Source: Phoronis australis
Taxonomy: Eukaryota; Phoronida; Phoronidae
NCBI GenBank assembly: GCA_002633005.1
Contig: NMRA01000004.1
Location: forward strand, 2,025,935-2,089,934
DNA length: 64,000 nt
Reading direction: 5' to 3'
How positions within the stretch are numbered: the first letter of the stretch is position 1; each line of letters begins with the position of its first letter. Positions 35,968 to 48,010 of the stretch are shown here, in pieces. Both the position numbers and the translations under genes were made by a program. The notes below the pieces were generated by a model that worked only from the letters and a program-made list of their open reading frames with translations, had not been told where the DNA came from and did no database searches.

Positions 35968-36815
35968 NNNNNNNNNNNNNNNNNNNNNNNNNNNNNNNNN
36001 NNNNNNNNNNNNNNNNNNNNNNNNNNNNNNNNNNNNNNNNNNNNNNNNNNNNNNNNNNNNNNNNNNNNNNNNNNNNNNNNNNNNNNNNNNNNNNNNNNNN
36101 NNNNNNNNNNNNNNNNNNNNNNNNNNNNNNNNNNNNNNNNNNNNNNNNNNNNNNNNNNNNNNNNNNNNNNNNNNNNNNNNNNNNNNNNNNNNNNNNNNNN
36201 NNNNNNNNNNNNNNNNNNNNNNNNNNNNNNNNNNNNNNNNNNNNNNNNNNNNNNNNNNNNNNNNNNNNNNNNNNNNNNNNNNNNNNNNNNNNNNNNNNNN
36301 NNNNNNNNNNNNNNNNNNNNNNNNNNNNNNNNNNNNNNNNNNNNNNNNNNNNNNNNNNNNNNNNNNNNNNNNNNNNNNNNNNNNNNNNNNNNNNNNNNNN
36401 NNNNNNNNNNNNNNNNNNNNNNNNNNNNNNNNNNNNNNNNNNNNNNNNNNNNNNNNNNNNNNNNNNNNNNNNNNNNNNNNNNNNNNNNNNNNNNNNNNNN
36501 NNNNNNNNNNNNNNNNNNNNNNNNNNNNNNNNNNNNNNNNNNNNNNNNNNNNNNNNNNNNNNNNNNNNNNNNNNNNNNNNNNNNNNNNNNNNNNNNNNNN
36601 NNNNNNNNNNNNNNNNNNNNNNNNNNNNNNNNNNNNNNNNNNNNNNNNNNNNNNNNNNNNNNNNNNNNNNNNNNNNNNNNNNNNNNNNNNNNNNNNNNNN
36701 NNNNNNNNNNNNNNNNNNNNNNNNNNNNNNNNNNNNNNNNNNNNNNNNNNNNNNNNNNNNNNNNNNNNNNNNNNNNNNNNNNNNNNNNNNNNNNNNNNNN
36801 NNNNNNNNNNNNNNN
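35968..36815. other. Assembly gap, 848 Ns
   Basis: Unsequenced stretch. Reading frames that appear to cross it on both strands are artefacts. A coding-like fragment abuts its right edge. Confidence 1.
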
Positions 36816-37029
36816 ACAGGCCTAAGCGCGTTTCATGGTTATCACCTATGGGACGCTTCCATGGTTTTCCTTTGTTACGTCTTTGTTTGATATAACAATA
36901 CAGGTCGCCTGGATATTGCACCTTGGGGGCAAACCAGTCGGTTACCGGTAAATGCTTTTCAATATCTTTATTATAACAAGTAAACAATGGATGCACCAAT
37001 CTACGATCTCTATGTGACCAGCTTGCGAT
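36816..37029 (-). other. Coding-like fragment cut by the gap
   Basis: On the minus strand a frame is open for 71 codons from just after a TAG (37030-37032 region) into the gap. It contains WSHRDRRLVHPLFTCYNKD, DWFAPKVQYPGDLYCYIKQR and NKGKPWKRPIG, an aromatic and basic mix that is more protein-like than most frames here. A donor-like CCCATAG|GTGATA occurs inside it. The plus strand also has an open frame over part of it. It could be an exon or a repeat-derived frame that caused the gap. No family is recognised. Confidence 0.3.
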
Positions 37030-37032
37030 CTA

Positions 37033-38502
37033 AGTTTCCCACGGAATGGATGTAACTCTACTACCCCAGTAAAACGACCAGGATACTTGCTGTCTCATTC
37101 ACAGAGTGTACATTGACAATTATAACCATTTTGCCTCACATTCTACGGACGCCTTCATTTGTCTTACAAATGACGTTATCTGCCAGTGAGGAAAATGTCC
37201 GATGGCTTATATACAATGTGACAACACTCCTCCGTGGGATTGGTTGGTGACGTTATAAATTATACCCCTTGCCGCTAGATGAGGTTAGGGTACACGATTA
37301 GAGCGTTCTCTATTCCTGTAGTAAATTAATGGAAAAAATAAAACAGAATGCACATAGTGCCATTGTTTTGTTTGTTTCGCCTGGTTCTTTCATTGCACGC
37401 TGATATTCCGTCAACAACATAGATATTGTTCTCGTCGAGCAACAGGGTTACACAAAGACGATGTCTGTTCAGATTATTTGAAGAAGTTTTTTTGTGAAAC
37501 ACGACTTTTCATTTACTATTATATGTTTGTTCCAGATTATAGAAAGTCGAACACGAAATGGTCGCACCAGAAGGCCCATCACAGGATTCACACTGCACTG
37601 GTAGGAGCAACATTAACATTAACATTACTTCTTTGTCTGAAAAAATCAATACTTGAAATTATGAATAATCCCACAGCATACTGATTAATGATAAAGAAAG
37701 ATTAAAATTAATGTATGTATGTGTGCACTTAAAGAGATGTTGTCTACCTCTATAGCTGTATGACAGACTTATGTCACTTTGAATGTCAACCCTTGGAAAC
37801 TTAGAAATTAATTTTTACTTTCATGTTACTCTAAACGAACCTATGTAATGTACTAGAAAAGTTATTCCCATGACTTTTAACCTTACCACAATTTACATTA
37901 TCACCACCACTGAGTTGCACCCCAGTTACCAGAACTTCGGTTAATGGTCCAACACTCATTAAGCGTTGCTAGCAACTTCTGCTCATCAGAGTGGTCGTGT
38001 GTTCTAAAGCTGTGAGCCATACACAATTGCTGGTTGAAACATCATCTGTGCCTGTCAGCTTCTTACTTATTTCAAAGCAACCTGTTATATTTTGAAACCG
38101 GCTTTTCTCTCAGTTTCTTTCCTGTCGTTGTTCAGGTCCTACAACTGAACTTTTAGAACCTGGTTTAAAATTCGGAATTCGTATTTGTCAAAACGAATTA
38201 GCTACCAATGCACCATATGAGTTAACGCAAGACTCTGAATGCAAATTCATTACAGAGTTTCGAAATGTGATACAAAAGTAGAAGTTTTGTAATTCTGAGT
38301 TGTTTGAGGGATACAGGAAATTGCCGCAGGTTCCTCAGTCACTGCACTGCATTGGAACACTGCTACATGATCCGCCATTTTACAATAAATGAACTCTCCA
38401 ATCAAATAAGTGAACTTCTCTGATACATGTACAGGGGCACAGGCACACCAAACTTATTGAACCAACGCTCAATGCATACCTCACCACGCATTTATTTTCT
38501 AG
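37033..38502. other. No gene seen
   Basis: AT-rich DNA, no repeat pairs found. Confidence 0.3.
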
Positions 38503-38724
38503 GTATAGCAAATTTTCCCCGGCTACAGTCGAAGTGTACAATATCACTTTAGCTAGGATTGTTCTGAAACCCCCTCGACCCCCTCGACCCATAATCCCCA
38601 TGACCCATGACCCACGACCCCCTCGACCACGACCTGTGGCAAGAGAGCCAGGGGTATTTGTGCGTTTTTACATATTTCATGTTATTACGTCACTGGACGA
38701 CTTTCCCATAAGGCATACCTACAC
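38503..38724 (+). other. Candidate exon containing a Pro/Arg-coding minisatellite
   Basis: A textbook 3' splice site (TTTATTTTCTAG) and a good 5' splice site (CTACAC|GTGAGT) bound 222 bp with one frame open throughout (73 full codons). It reads YSKFSPATVEVYNITLARIV, then a Pro/Arg-rich stretch encoded by the minisatellite at 38571-38632, then RFYIFHVITSLDDFPIRHTY. No domain is recognised. The minisatellite may simply be non-coding and keep the frame open by composition. Confidence 0.3.
38571..38632. repeat. CCCCCTCGA / GACCCAT minisatellite
   Basis: About seven imperfect 7-9 bp units built on CGACCC, including three CCCCCTCGACC words. Confidence 0.85.
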
Positions 38725-38874
38725 GTGAGTATCTGCTCTGTCTGAGGTCTGGTGATTGAAGACAGAAAAGTGGCGAGAACGCCGGTGGTCTTGAATAGCG
38801 CATTGTGAGCGCGCTATCGTTGTCACGGAAATAGTTCCACCAGCGGCTATCAATGGCCCAGTTCTAATAAACTT

Positions 38875-38900
38875 AGAGAGAGAGAGAGAGAGAGAGAGAG
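38875..38900. repeat. (AG)13 microsatellite
   Basis: Thirteen uninterrupted AG units. Confidence 0.98.
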
Positions 38901-39056
38901 TACGTTAAAGTGAATGTACAGAACTTCACCATTTTATTATTGGGTTTATATTTTATACTCTTTTACAATGTACCCCATATAAAGTTGAAATACTTTTTAG
39001 GTAAAAGTTTGTTTTTACTGGATGGCTTGTATGAAATGTGTTTTAGTGTTGGGGGN

Positions 39057-39656
39057 GCACTATGGGTAAGTATAGGCTCTCCCGCGAATCACTCAGAAAC
39101 TCGCAATACTCTCTTTGTCAAACCTTATCTTAAGACGATTTCCAAAGCAAAGCAATCACGTCATTATTGCCAACAAGAAAAACGGATTTGGTCTTTTGGG
39201 CATTTGAAGATTATTTTAAATACGACAAATTTGTTAAGAATCGATGGCACAAAAGGTGCAATAAGCATACAAAGAGAAGTAGGTTTCACGCGCAAACGCT
39301 GTGGACCATAAACAAGTAGGTCTCTTGGTATGTGATTAGTAGTTAAATCGTGGTGGTGTAGTGGTAACGCACGCGCGCGCTGTGCACTAGGTCGTGAGTT
39401 CCAGTCTGTGTCACTCGTTTTCCGTGTTTTTTTTTGCCTTTTTTTTCTTAGATAATACTTCAGGAATCAAGGAAAAAGCTTGATTTTTAGAGGTAAAAAC
39501 AGAAATATTTCCTGGACGGGAGGGGGGCAAAACCCCCTCCCGACCTCCCCCCATTCGGTGCCATGCGCATCTACAATCGTGGTTCAGTTTGCGCAAATGC
39601 TTACAGCCGGACAAAATGTTGGCCCCCCTCTTGTGATATCCTAGATCCGCCCCTGA
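39057..39656 (+). repeat. SINE-like composite repeat, copy 1
   Basis: Homologous to 58623-59073: shared AATCACTCAGAAACTC, TCTTTGTCAAAC, GACTATTTTAAA, CGCAAACGCTGTGGACCATA and the tail GATATCCTAGATCCGCC. It holds a tRNA-like head at 39350-39410 and ends CTAGATCCGCCCCTG, like a family 1 end. The first alignable base lies right after the N at 39056, so the join may be at the repeat edge. About 150 bp (39470-39630) are specific to this copy and rich in G and C runs. Confidence 0.65.
39350..39410 (+). repeat. tRNA-derived SINE head
   Basis: TGGTGTAGTGGTAACGC matches a polymerase III A box (TRGYnnARnnGG) and GAGTTCCAGTC a B box, at tRNA-like spacing, followed by a T-rich run. It is not a working tRNA: the acceptor stem and full T-loop consensus are lacking. 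Confidence 0.6.
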
Positions 39657-40326
39657 AAGAGCTGGATGAAAACCTAATCGTTTTAACCACTAAATAGAAA
39701 CCAGCATCTGATAAATTAGCTCTACACATTCTTAAATCATAATCCCAAATGCAATTAATTTAAAATGTCCTGATTTCACACTGGAAGACAGCACAGGTGA
39801 TTTGAATAAAATATGAATGCCAAAAGTTGATGATATCAAATAAACCATATGCTTCACACTTTGTTTTAAGAAGATACTGAAGTCCTGTTACTAATAGCTA
39901 AAAAACGTTAAAGTTTACTTTCATGGGCATGCATCAGAACCATCGACAGCATGAAACAGAGAATAATTTGTACAGCTCTAAGGGCAAGTTCTAATTTAAA
40001 AACAATGAATTAAAATGCAATTTTATGACAGTGGTTAGTAATGTTTTAAACTTTATTTCACATTTTATATTTTGACGCCAATATTTACTTATTAGTTTTG
40101 AATTACTGTTCTAGTCAATGCTTAAAACAGATTTTCCTGATAACTAACAGCTATCAAATACAAAATGATTATCACTCTTATTCCCATCGATAATGCTTAC
40201 CCTCTTCAAAAGGAAGTGAAGATTTTAGGTGATTGTTTATGTTTTTAATCAAATGTATTAGAAAATTAAAATCCTAGAGTATATTAATAGCACAGCCCTA
40301 CTTGTGATGATTTTGTGCAAAAGATG
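39657..40326. other. No gene seen
   Basis: Very AT-rich DNA with no frames or repeats of note. Confidence 0.4.
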
Positions 40327-41567
40327 AATCAGTACATTTTAAATAAAAAACATTGAATTAGTAGCTTAAATATTACAAAGTTTGAATAATTCTGAATTGA
40401 TATCTTAGTCACAACAAACATTTAATACTAGAAATTCAGAGCGTGCGCCGTCACGTACGTCCGTCATACTAACTCAACTTATATTGAGCTGTATGAAAAA
40501 CATTTCTTACATTAGAAGATATCATCAAAAATGAGTTTGTTGTACTCTGCAAACATTCCACTAAATCATCGTGTAAAACATAAAATTGTAAGTTAATGGA
40601 AGTCACAGAAAATTAGCGTTAAAATTAAAAAAAAAAACAAAAAAAAAACAGATTCTCTGCGTACGTCCGTCACAGTCCTTTAAGGACACTTTTCTCAGCC
40701 AGATTAAACGATAGGGGAAAATGTGATAATGCTTTGAAAGCTATCAGTGAGATCTATCAATTAATGTATTAATTTTTTCCTATGATGAACATTTTTTCAC
40801 AATTGATCAAATTGTTCTTTGATTGTACGTCCGTCACAAATGGAATTGCCCATAGACATATTTTCAAAAGCGTTTCAAAGTTTTGGCACAATAGCCTCTA
40901 GTACATGTAGATTTACTTATGTAATGGGCATGCGCAGTTGTCACGAATTTGTCAGCGTTGATGGATAGAGCAACACCTGTAGACATTATGCCGAGATTAA
41001 GTCATAGTTAAAGGGATTCTAGTGGGAAAGAATGGATTATTTAGTTGCGGTTTGGTGGGCCGACATTGTCCAGTTTATTTTAAAAACTATTGTAGATTTA
41101 GCTCATGTGCCAACTGGTGCCTTTTGCACACGGTGCAAGCATTTGACGAGCTTCACGCGGCCATCAACATTCACGTCTACGTTCAGTTGTCAGTACACAT
41201 TTATTCTAGTAAAGAAACATTAAATGAAAATATTTGCGAAATTTTATGAAGATGGATTCTATTCATTTTGATATGAAGTCTGCTACGCGTTTTATAAGCG
41301 ACACGCCCTTTTCTTCCACATTTTTTCCTGTTACCGCGACCTCATTGACTGGGATTATTACAGTCCACCTTGACAGACATTTCAGAAGTATATTACATGT
41401 ACTTATTACCTGTACTTGTCCAGGGGCTATTCTAATGACTCCGATTTGAGCTACACGCAATCTGATTACCTCAATGTCTAACGAAAGACCACTAACCGCG
41501 CACAGCTGGATTGTTGCAGCCAATTTTAATTACATGTACATGTACGTGTACACATCAATGATAAACA
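40327..41567 (+). repeat. Tandem copy 1 of a 1.25-kb segment (possibly false duplication)
   Basis: Pairs with 41571-42827. The left two thirds differ by substitutions and indels (for example a 13-bp insertion in copy 2), while the last 515 bp or so (from about 41053) are identical. GTACGTCCGTCA-type words occur three times (about 40454, 40663 and 40826). The short frames at 41022-41523 simply recur in both copies and show no recognisable protein. Confidence 0.95.
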
Positions 41568-41568
41568 N
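41568..41568. other. Single N at tandem-copy junction
   Basis: Copy 1 ends ATAAACA, then N, then copy 2 begins. Copy 2 ends with the same ATAAACA and continues into unique sequence. Confidence 0.95.
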
Positions 41569-41570
41569 TC

Positions 41571-42827
41571 AATCAGTACATTTTAAATAAAAAATATTGA
41601 ATTAGTAGCAAAAAACACTATAGCTTAAATATTACAAAGTTTGAATCATTCTAAATTGATATCTTAGTCACAACAAACATTTAATACTAGAAATTCAGAG
41701 CGTGCGCCGTCACGTACGCCCGTCATACTAACTCAACTTATATTGAGCTGTATGGAAAACATTTCTTAGAAGATATCATCAAAAATGAGTTTGTTGTACT
41801 TTGCAAACATTCCACTAAATCATCGTGTAAAACATAAAATTGTAACTTAATGGAAGTCACAGAAAATTAGCGTTAAAATTAAAAAAACAAACAAAAACAG
41901 ATTCTCTGCGTACGTGCGCCACACTCCTTTAAGGGCAATTTTCTCAGGCAGATTAAACGATAGGGGAAAAGTTGATACATGCTTTGAAAGCTATCAGTGA
42001 GACCCTATCAATTAATGTATTAATTTTTTCCTAGGATGAACATTTTTCACAATTGATCAAATTGTTCTGTGATTGTACGTCCGTCACAAATGGAATTGCC
42101 CATAGACATATTGTCAAAAGCGTTTTACATTTTGTCAAAGTTTTGGCACAATAGCCTCTGGTACATGTAGATTTACTTATGTAATGGGCATGCGCAGTTG
42201 TCACGAATTTGTCAGCGTTGATGGATAGAGCAAGACCTGTAGACATTATGCCGAGATTAAGTCATAGTTAAAGGGATTCTAGTGGGAAAGAATGGATTAT
42301 TTAGTTGCGGTTTTGTGGGCCGACATTGTCCAGTTTATTTTAAAAACTATTGTAGATTTAGCTCATGTGCCAACTGGTGCCTTTTGCACACGGTGCAAGC
42401 ATTTGACGAGCTTCACGCGGCCATCAACATTCACGTCTACGTTCAGTTGTCAGTACACATTTATTCTAGTAAAGAAACATTAAATGAAAATATTTGCGAA
42501 ATTTTATGAAGATGGATTCTATTCATTTTGATATGAAGTCTGCTACGCGTTTTATAAGCGACACGCCCTTTTCTTCCACATTTTTTCCTGTTACCGCGAC
42601 CTCATTGACTGGGATTATTACAGTCCACCTTGACAGACATTTCAGAAGTATATTACATGTACTTATTACCTGTACTTGTCCAGGGGCTATTCTAATGACT
42701 CCGATTTGAGCTACACGCAATCTGATTACCTCAATGTCTAACGAAAGACCACTAACCGCGCACAGCTGGATTGTTGCAGCCAATTTTAATTACATGTACA
42801 TGTACGTGTACACATCAATGATAAACA
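41571..42827 (+). repeat. Tandem copy 2 of the 1.25-kb segment
   Basis: See 40327-41567; the offset between copies grows from 1244 to 1260 bp through indels in the left part. Two of the three GTACGTCCGTCA words have changed (GTACGCCCGTCA and GTACGTGCGCCA), and the third (42077) is intact. Confidence 0.95.
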
Positions 42828-45649
42828 TGTGAAACCGTCTGAAAAATCTGAGATTCGTGATCTCAATGATATAAGAAGGTTCAAATCTCCAACTTTTATG
42901 ACTCATTTATGTGAATACCACACTGGCAATTTTTGCTCAACACGTTTCTAAGTGGTCGAATATATACGAATTCGCTTGTTTTTAGCTTTAACAAACCTTG
43001 CCAGAGGAACTGTAAATCTTTGATTAATACTTCCTATACGCGTGGCCCAAATTCACTCTCTTCCGTGATGGGACGTCATTTTATAGGATAGTGCACTTCC
43101 TAGAAATAATTTTGATCAGAATGTCTCTACTCCATAGACTTTATTTACAAACAAGCAATTACCTCTTATGACCGTAACCAGTTTGCGGGAATCATGCTGG
43201 TGCACCTAACCAGCGTGTTCGATCCTATGATAAAGTGGCCGCTTGTTGCCTGTTTGAGAGCATATACTTATATAAAGTAAACAATAGTTGTTGACTTGTC
43301 ATGAATAAATTGAACTTTTCTCTACTTTCGCTCCCGAATAATTGGCAGCGGCGGATTCATGGTGTCCCGTCTATGACTGGGTCCCATTAACAAGAAAATC
43401 ATGTTGTCCAAATATGAAAGGCTGTAACATCAATGGAATGGAGAAGAGCGACAGTTGATTCTGTCATCAGTTCAACCTCATTCCACGTCGGGTCATTTTC
43501 CTGAACATAAAATGTGCGATTTGGCAAAAAGGAAATTAGAAGAATTTGATTACGTCATCGGGGTCCAATTCGTGTGTAGCGACATGAAATAAGAGGATAC
43601 GTAGAAGAAAAAATCGTGAAAAGGGTAGGTAACCGTGAAATCCATCCGCGTGTCCACACGAATATTTGTGCTTTACATCAAAATATCAAATGATACACAA
43701 TTTCAAAAAATATCGGACAGGAAAACGACATTAATAATTGCCAGAGGCGGAACCCTGGAGCAATACATCTTTGCATTTGCCCTAGGAAATCTGTGCGTAA
43801 TAAGTTTCCTACAAGAGTACGTTTTCAAGTGAGCGTAGATAATCCAGACTGAAGGATTTCAAAATCTGAGGGACCCTGACTACAGGGTCCTGGCCATGAC
43901 CGCCACTAGTGGTTGACAGATATTCGCTAAAAGTTCTGTGATGTACATGTATATGTTTGCTGTGTTTCCTTTCTCGATTAACCTTGACATCCCGCGCCTT
44001 ACACATATGCCGGTCCCCACGGAGGTTTCTTGGTCGCATTTGCAGCAAATTATTCTAGGCGATTATCCTCCTGGTTACCCCAGTTTCTTACGTCCCTGTT
44101 TAATGGCCACGCTACACCCTTAGGTCATTACCAGGGGGCTCTTTTCCCCACCGCACCGTCCTACGCCTATGCCTTACTGCTTAGCCAGAAAAGGGTTTGG
44201 TTTGATAAACTAAGCTTAATCTGACTGGCGCACGTGAACACAATATAAATGTGCACACGAATATAAAAGCAAGATCACTTCGCCAAAAGTGCCACTATGA
44301 AATTATTTCTGTGCTGTCATCTTTCTTATGCGTGGTTTGGTATTGGTACATGTATTATTACTTGAAATGTAGCTAGTGTTGCCGATGCTGCTGTTGTTGC
44401 TGCCACTGATGGTGGTGGTGCTGCTGCTGCTTCTGGGTAAAACGTTTATCGACGATTTCGCTGGATATGCGAATAGGTGCAATAGGTTTACTTGTACATG
44501 TAACCTCATCTGGACAAATCCGTTTTTCGGTTTTCTTCGCAAAAATTCGTTGTTCACTTTGAACGCTGAATTTCCAAAATCAGCCTGCCGTGAACGCAAA
44601 CCCGGTCAAGTCATCTAGAGTTTACATGACTAATGATATAATCAGTTCAATGATCACACACCAAAAATCATTGAATATTGGAACTTGGCCGTATGCTGTT
44701 GAAACATACAATGTAAACCGCGACCAATATTTCGGACGCTGTCATTGTTATCCAACTTCCATCGATACCACTAGTAGACCTCTGCACTGAATTCGTCATT
44801 AAAGTGATGATCTTGGGGACAGTTAGAGCGGCAAGACCTAACAAGTAATTAACAGTGACTACGCTAATTTCACGTATGTACTAAGAACAGGAAAATACTT
44901 GCTGTCGTTACTTCGACAAGTTACAATATACCAACAAAGCGCTTACCAAATCCTGTACGAGTTCATTACCGCTTAGCTACCACTTAGCCCCTACAGTTGT
45001 TTTATTCGTTTGAGGAACAATGTATTTTGCCGCCCGTCCATCGATCTTTCTTGATAATATGTACCTGCTGTTCTCGAGATACTTTCAAACGTAACCCGTG
45101 GGTGTCAATACCCGAGCCCCAGAGATACCCAAATTCAAGGCAATTGTTCTTGACCAATCTTCTCTTTACCAACAAACGTTGCTTGCGTCGACGTTTCTAC
45201 GAAATGTATAAAAGTCCGGAGCACAACTGTTGCTTTTTTACCCCCATACGAAGGTGATGTAATTTTTTCCATTGCACTCGGATGTTGATTTGTGTATGTC
45301 ATGTATTTGCGCACGAATGTAAACGTGTTGCATAAGACCTTGCATGTACATGTACCTGCAGTACAACGGCGAAGCTCCACCAAAAGAGCAAGGCAAAACA
45401 GCATTTTACGGTAGTCTCTGGTTAATTGGCTTAACACCTCGAGCGAATACGAAACATGTTATTTGTAACACACTAGCTTTACATACGTATTGAATAAAAA
45501 CGATTTATCCAGTAAACACTACAACGTTTGTACACCCTGTATGTCAGATAATATTTTCAAAATAACCTCTGTTTCCAAATAATATATTCATTCCGTGTGT
45601 TTGTTCACATTATACTACAAACCTATTCTCTCCGCAATGCTTACATGTA
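42828..45649. other. No gene called; short triplet repeat
   Basis: AT-rich DNA. A GCT/GTT/GGT triplet tract lies at 44380-44440. A 65-codon frame at 43635-43832 ends close to a GTGAGC donor-like site and has a hydrophobic segment (YIFAFALGNLCVISF); with weak acceptors it is not called as an exon. Confidence 0.3.
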
Positions 45650-46215
45650 GATGAATGTCGCGTGCTATTGTTAGTTCTAACGACAGATAATTAGAAAACA
45701 TTATCAGACTTTGTTAATAAGATGCATCCTTTATTTCAAAAGTGCAGCACAACGACGACCGACCCTACATACTCAGGAACGTATTTGTCAGTTGTATGCA
45801 ACTTGAGATGTAGTTCATGTTCATGAGGCTGGTATGTTTGACGGCTTGAGCTCTGATGTGTCGTGAAGTAATTAGGATCATTGAAAGATTACTCGGATTT
45901 ACAATACAAGTAATCATTTTACTTGAGTCCATTAGATGACATGTCCGAATGCACGCGATTCAAGCAAAACCGGCATGTGATAAACACCGTCGTCATCGTA
46001 ATACATGCATATGTGTCGACGCTGTTACCATCAAAATGGTTAAAAACTCTTGAACTCCAAAGCAAAGGTTACTCCGCAGTTTTTGTCAATTTGCAACCCA
46101 GACCAATTGACCAATCGCTAAACTGACTCTCGCTCCGCCCACTCGATCACGTGACGCAGCCTTAAGCAAGAGAACAATGTGTGCAACAAACCAAATGTGT
46201 CTCAGAGAAATACCG
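45650..46215 (+). repeat. Duplicated segment with E-box promoter-like core, copy 2
   Basis: Partner of 33655-34625 (which has 440 bp extra). The E-box GATCACGTGAC is at 46145-46155 and is again followed after 22 bases by an ATG (46177). The first codons read MCATNQMCL here and MAATIPMCL in copy 1, with silent changes at the Thr and Leu codons. The frame stops after 20 codons (TAA about 46237). This might be a conserved start, or chance in an aligned repeat. Confidence 0.6.
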
Positions 46216-46277
46216 GAAGATTTGCTCTTTATGTCGTAATTGCAAATTCAACAAATGTGGCTGACTAACAAACTTTT

Positions 46278-46593
46278 CAGGGGCGGATCCAGGATTTTGA
46301 GTTGGGGGGGGAGGGGGCAGGGCACAGGAATAACCAGAATTTCGCCACATGCACGCGCCCAGTCTAAAATGTAGGGATGCATGGGTCTTGAATTCTTGGG
46401 TTTGTGGACCTTATTACTAAAAAAAAAACGGTGATCGGGATTTTTTCAAGGCCTATGGATTGTGCATTCACCACGCGATCCCCTCTGGGTGCGCGCATAT
46501 GCTAGTCAACAATTCGCACCCCGAACTGACAAATGGTATCTGGGAGAATTTTAAAGGAGGTACATGGCCCCCTTGGACCCCCCTAAATCTAAG
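46278..46593 (+). mobile_element. Composite: family 1 MITE carrying a family 2 MITE
   Basis: Starts CAGGGGCGGATCCAGGATTT like family 1 and resumes family 1 (AATTCGCACCCCGAACTG...CCCCTAAATCT) after an inserted block at 46348-46501. The block opens CATGCACGCGCCCAG and closes CTGGGTGCGCGCAT, the family 2 ends, with the family 2 GTTTGTGGACCTT word inside. The right end has decayed and no clear target duplication remains. The same arrangement occurs at 54668-54967. Confidence 0.85.
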
Positions 46594-46774
46594 TCTATCA
46601 ACCCATCCCGTCCACGTGCAACTAAACGGAATCTGCCGGTTTTTCAGATACATTTTCTGAATTTTAGCCTGACGTTGATTCCTTGACACAGGCTACGGCC
46701 TCTGTAGATTAGGCAGCAGTCTAAGGACATTACAGTCTTTTAGTAATAGCCCCCTGGTAGCGACACCGACGGTT

Positions 46775-46945
46775 CCTTAGAACTGCCAAATAACTCTTGC
46801 GGAAATCGACATTTCGTCAGTTCGCACAAAATAGTTCACGGAAGAGACAATGTATAGAAAGAAGTGCAAAAGAAAGGAAGCCCGACTATAAAAATTGTAA
46901 AATGATTGTTTGGCATTGCTTTTGGTTTCCGATAAAATAAAATAA
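46775..46945 (+). repeat. Diverged duplicated segment, copy 2
   Basis: Partner of 7484-7640: AGAACTGCCAAATAAC, CGACATTTCGTCAG and AAAATAGTTCACGGAA blocks align with small indels. Confidence 0.5.
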
Positions 46946-47873
46946 TGCCATGCTTTTTCCACGTGGTTACATGGGCAGATAGTCTGACCGAATCTAATCA
47001 ATAATGTACGCTGACTTACAAACCGTGTACCGGAAACCATCCGAGAACCAGTTACCATTACAATCTCGCGAAAATCTCGTTTGCGAGACTATTTGTATGT
47101 AAAAGAGCATGTTAACACTTCATCATTATCCTAATGAAACAAGGCACAGTTTTATTATTTGTTTATTTCACTTTCAAATAACGCTTGCATAATATTTGTA
47201 ATTAAGTGTTTATTACATGTTCACCTTTGTTTTCAGTTCTGGTGTTTTCTTTGAAAGTGCACTTTATTGACAAATAGTTCTTTTCCTGATTATACTTGTA
47301 CACACAGTTCACCAGGAAGTCACGTGGTGGCGCTTGCTTCAACTTTAAATATTCTCGGTTTTAATGAGACATAGCATCTTTAAAGGCGAAATTCTTGCCT
47401 CCCAAAACGTCACTTCCGGAGTAGACGACGAGTAATTAATTAAATTACGAAAAGCTGTAAAAAGTGAAAAATATGTCTGGGATAATCAACGAACCCTATG
47501 TTTGCTAAAAATGACATGAAAAAATGTTGCCTTCGCCTTTAAATGCGTCAACTCGAGTGTATCGATACAGGAAGGTTAGCTTCTGACGGCAAGCATAGGA
47601 AATAGCGAAGCGGTAAATATATAGACTTGAGCATGAGTGAGAAATCGCACTTTAAATTTTTAAACATGCGGCTGGGACAAGTGTCTTGCACATTCATACT
47701 CCCTTTCAAGCTGTATGGCTAGAACTAAGATTTTAACCGCAATGTATCACGCTTACGTAACGAATGAACAATGCTAGTTTCAGTTTTTAACCTGGTGATC
47801 TTCGTACGTGAGTTTGCACGAGTTGATATTTTTTTAGTGGACAGACCCTTTCTGCAGGTGATAGCTGCATTGG
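46946..47873. other. No gene seen
   Basis: AT-rich DNA. A minus-strand ATG with a GTAAGT donor 39 bases on (about 47020-47058) is too short to call. Confidence 0.3.
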
Positions 47874-48010
47874 GGATTGTATAAACTGTGCGATTTCCTA
47901 CTCGTAATCAGCGCTTATCCCTCCGTTTGTTTCTGTAATTGTTGCCAGATATTGCCCTGTTCTATATCTTTTTGATATTTAAAATACTAGAACAGGTGTT
48001 TATACAATCC
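47874..48010. repeat. Nested inverted repeats (possible small MITE)
   Basis: GGATTGTATAAAC (47874-47886) and its exact reverse complement (47998-48010) bound 137 bp. Inside, CCTGTTCTA and TAGAACAGG (about 47956-47996) form a second stem. No target duplication was found. Confidence 0.65.

Noticed and set aside
35885-36999. Frames of over 330 codons on both strands
   Set aside because: Nearly all of their length is the run of Ns; only the flanking fragments are real.
41022-42783. Sets of identical short frames repeated 1260 bp apart
   Set aside because: Their conservation only reflects the tandem copy (identical DNA), not selection on protein; the three frames overlap and none has a known domain.
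43635-43832. 65-codon frame with a hydrophobic stretch near a GTGAGC site
   Set aside because: Acceptor candidates are weak and the frame length is within chance; mentioned but not called.
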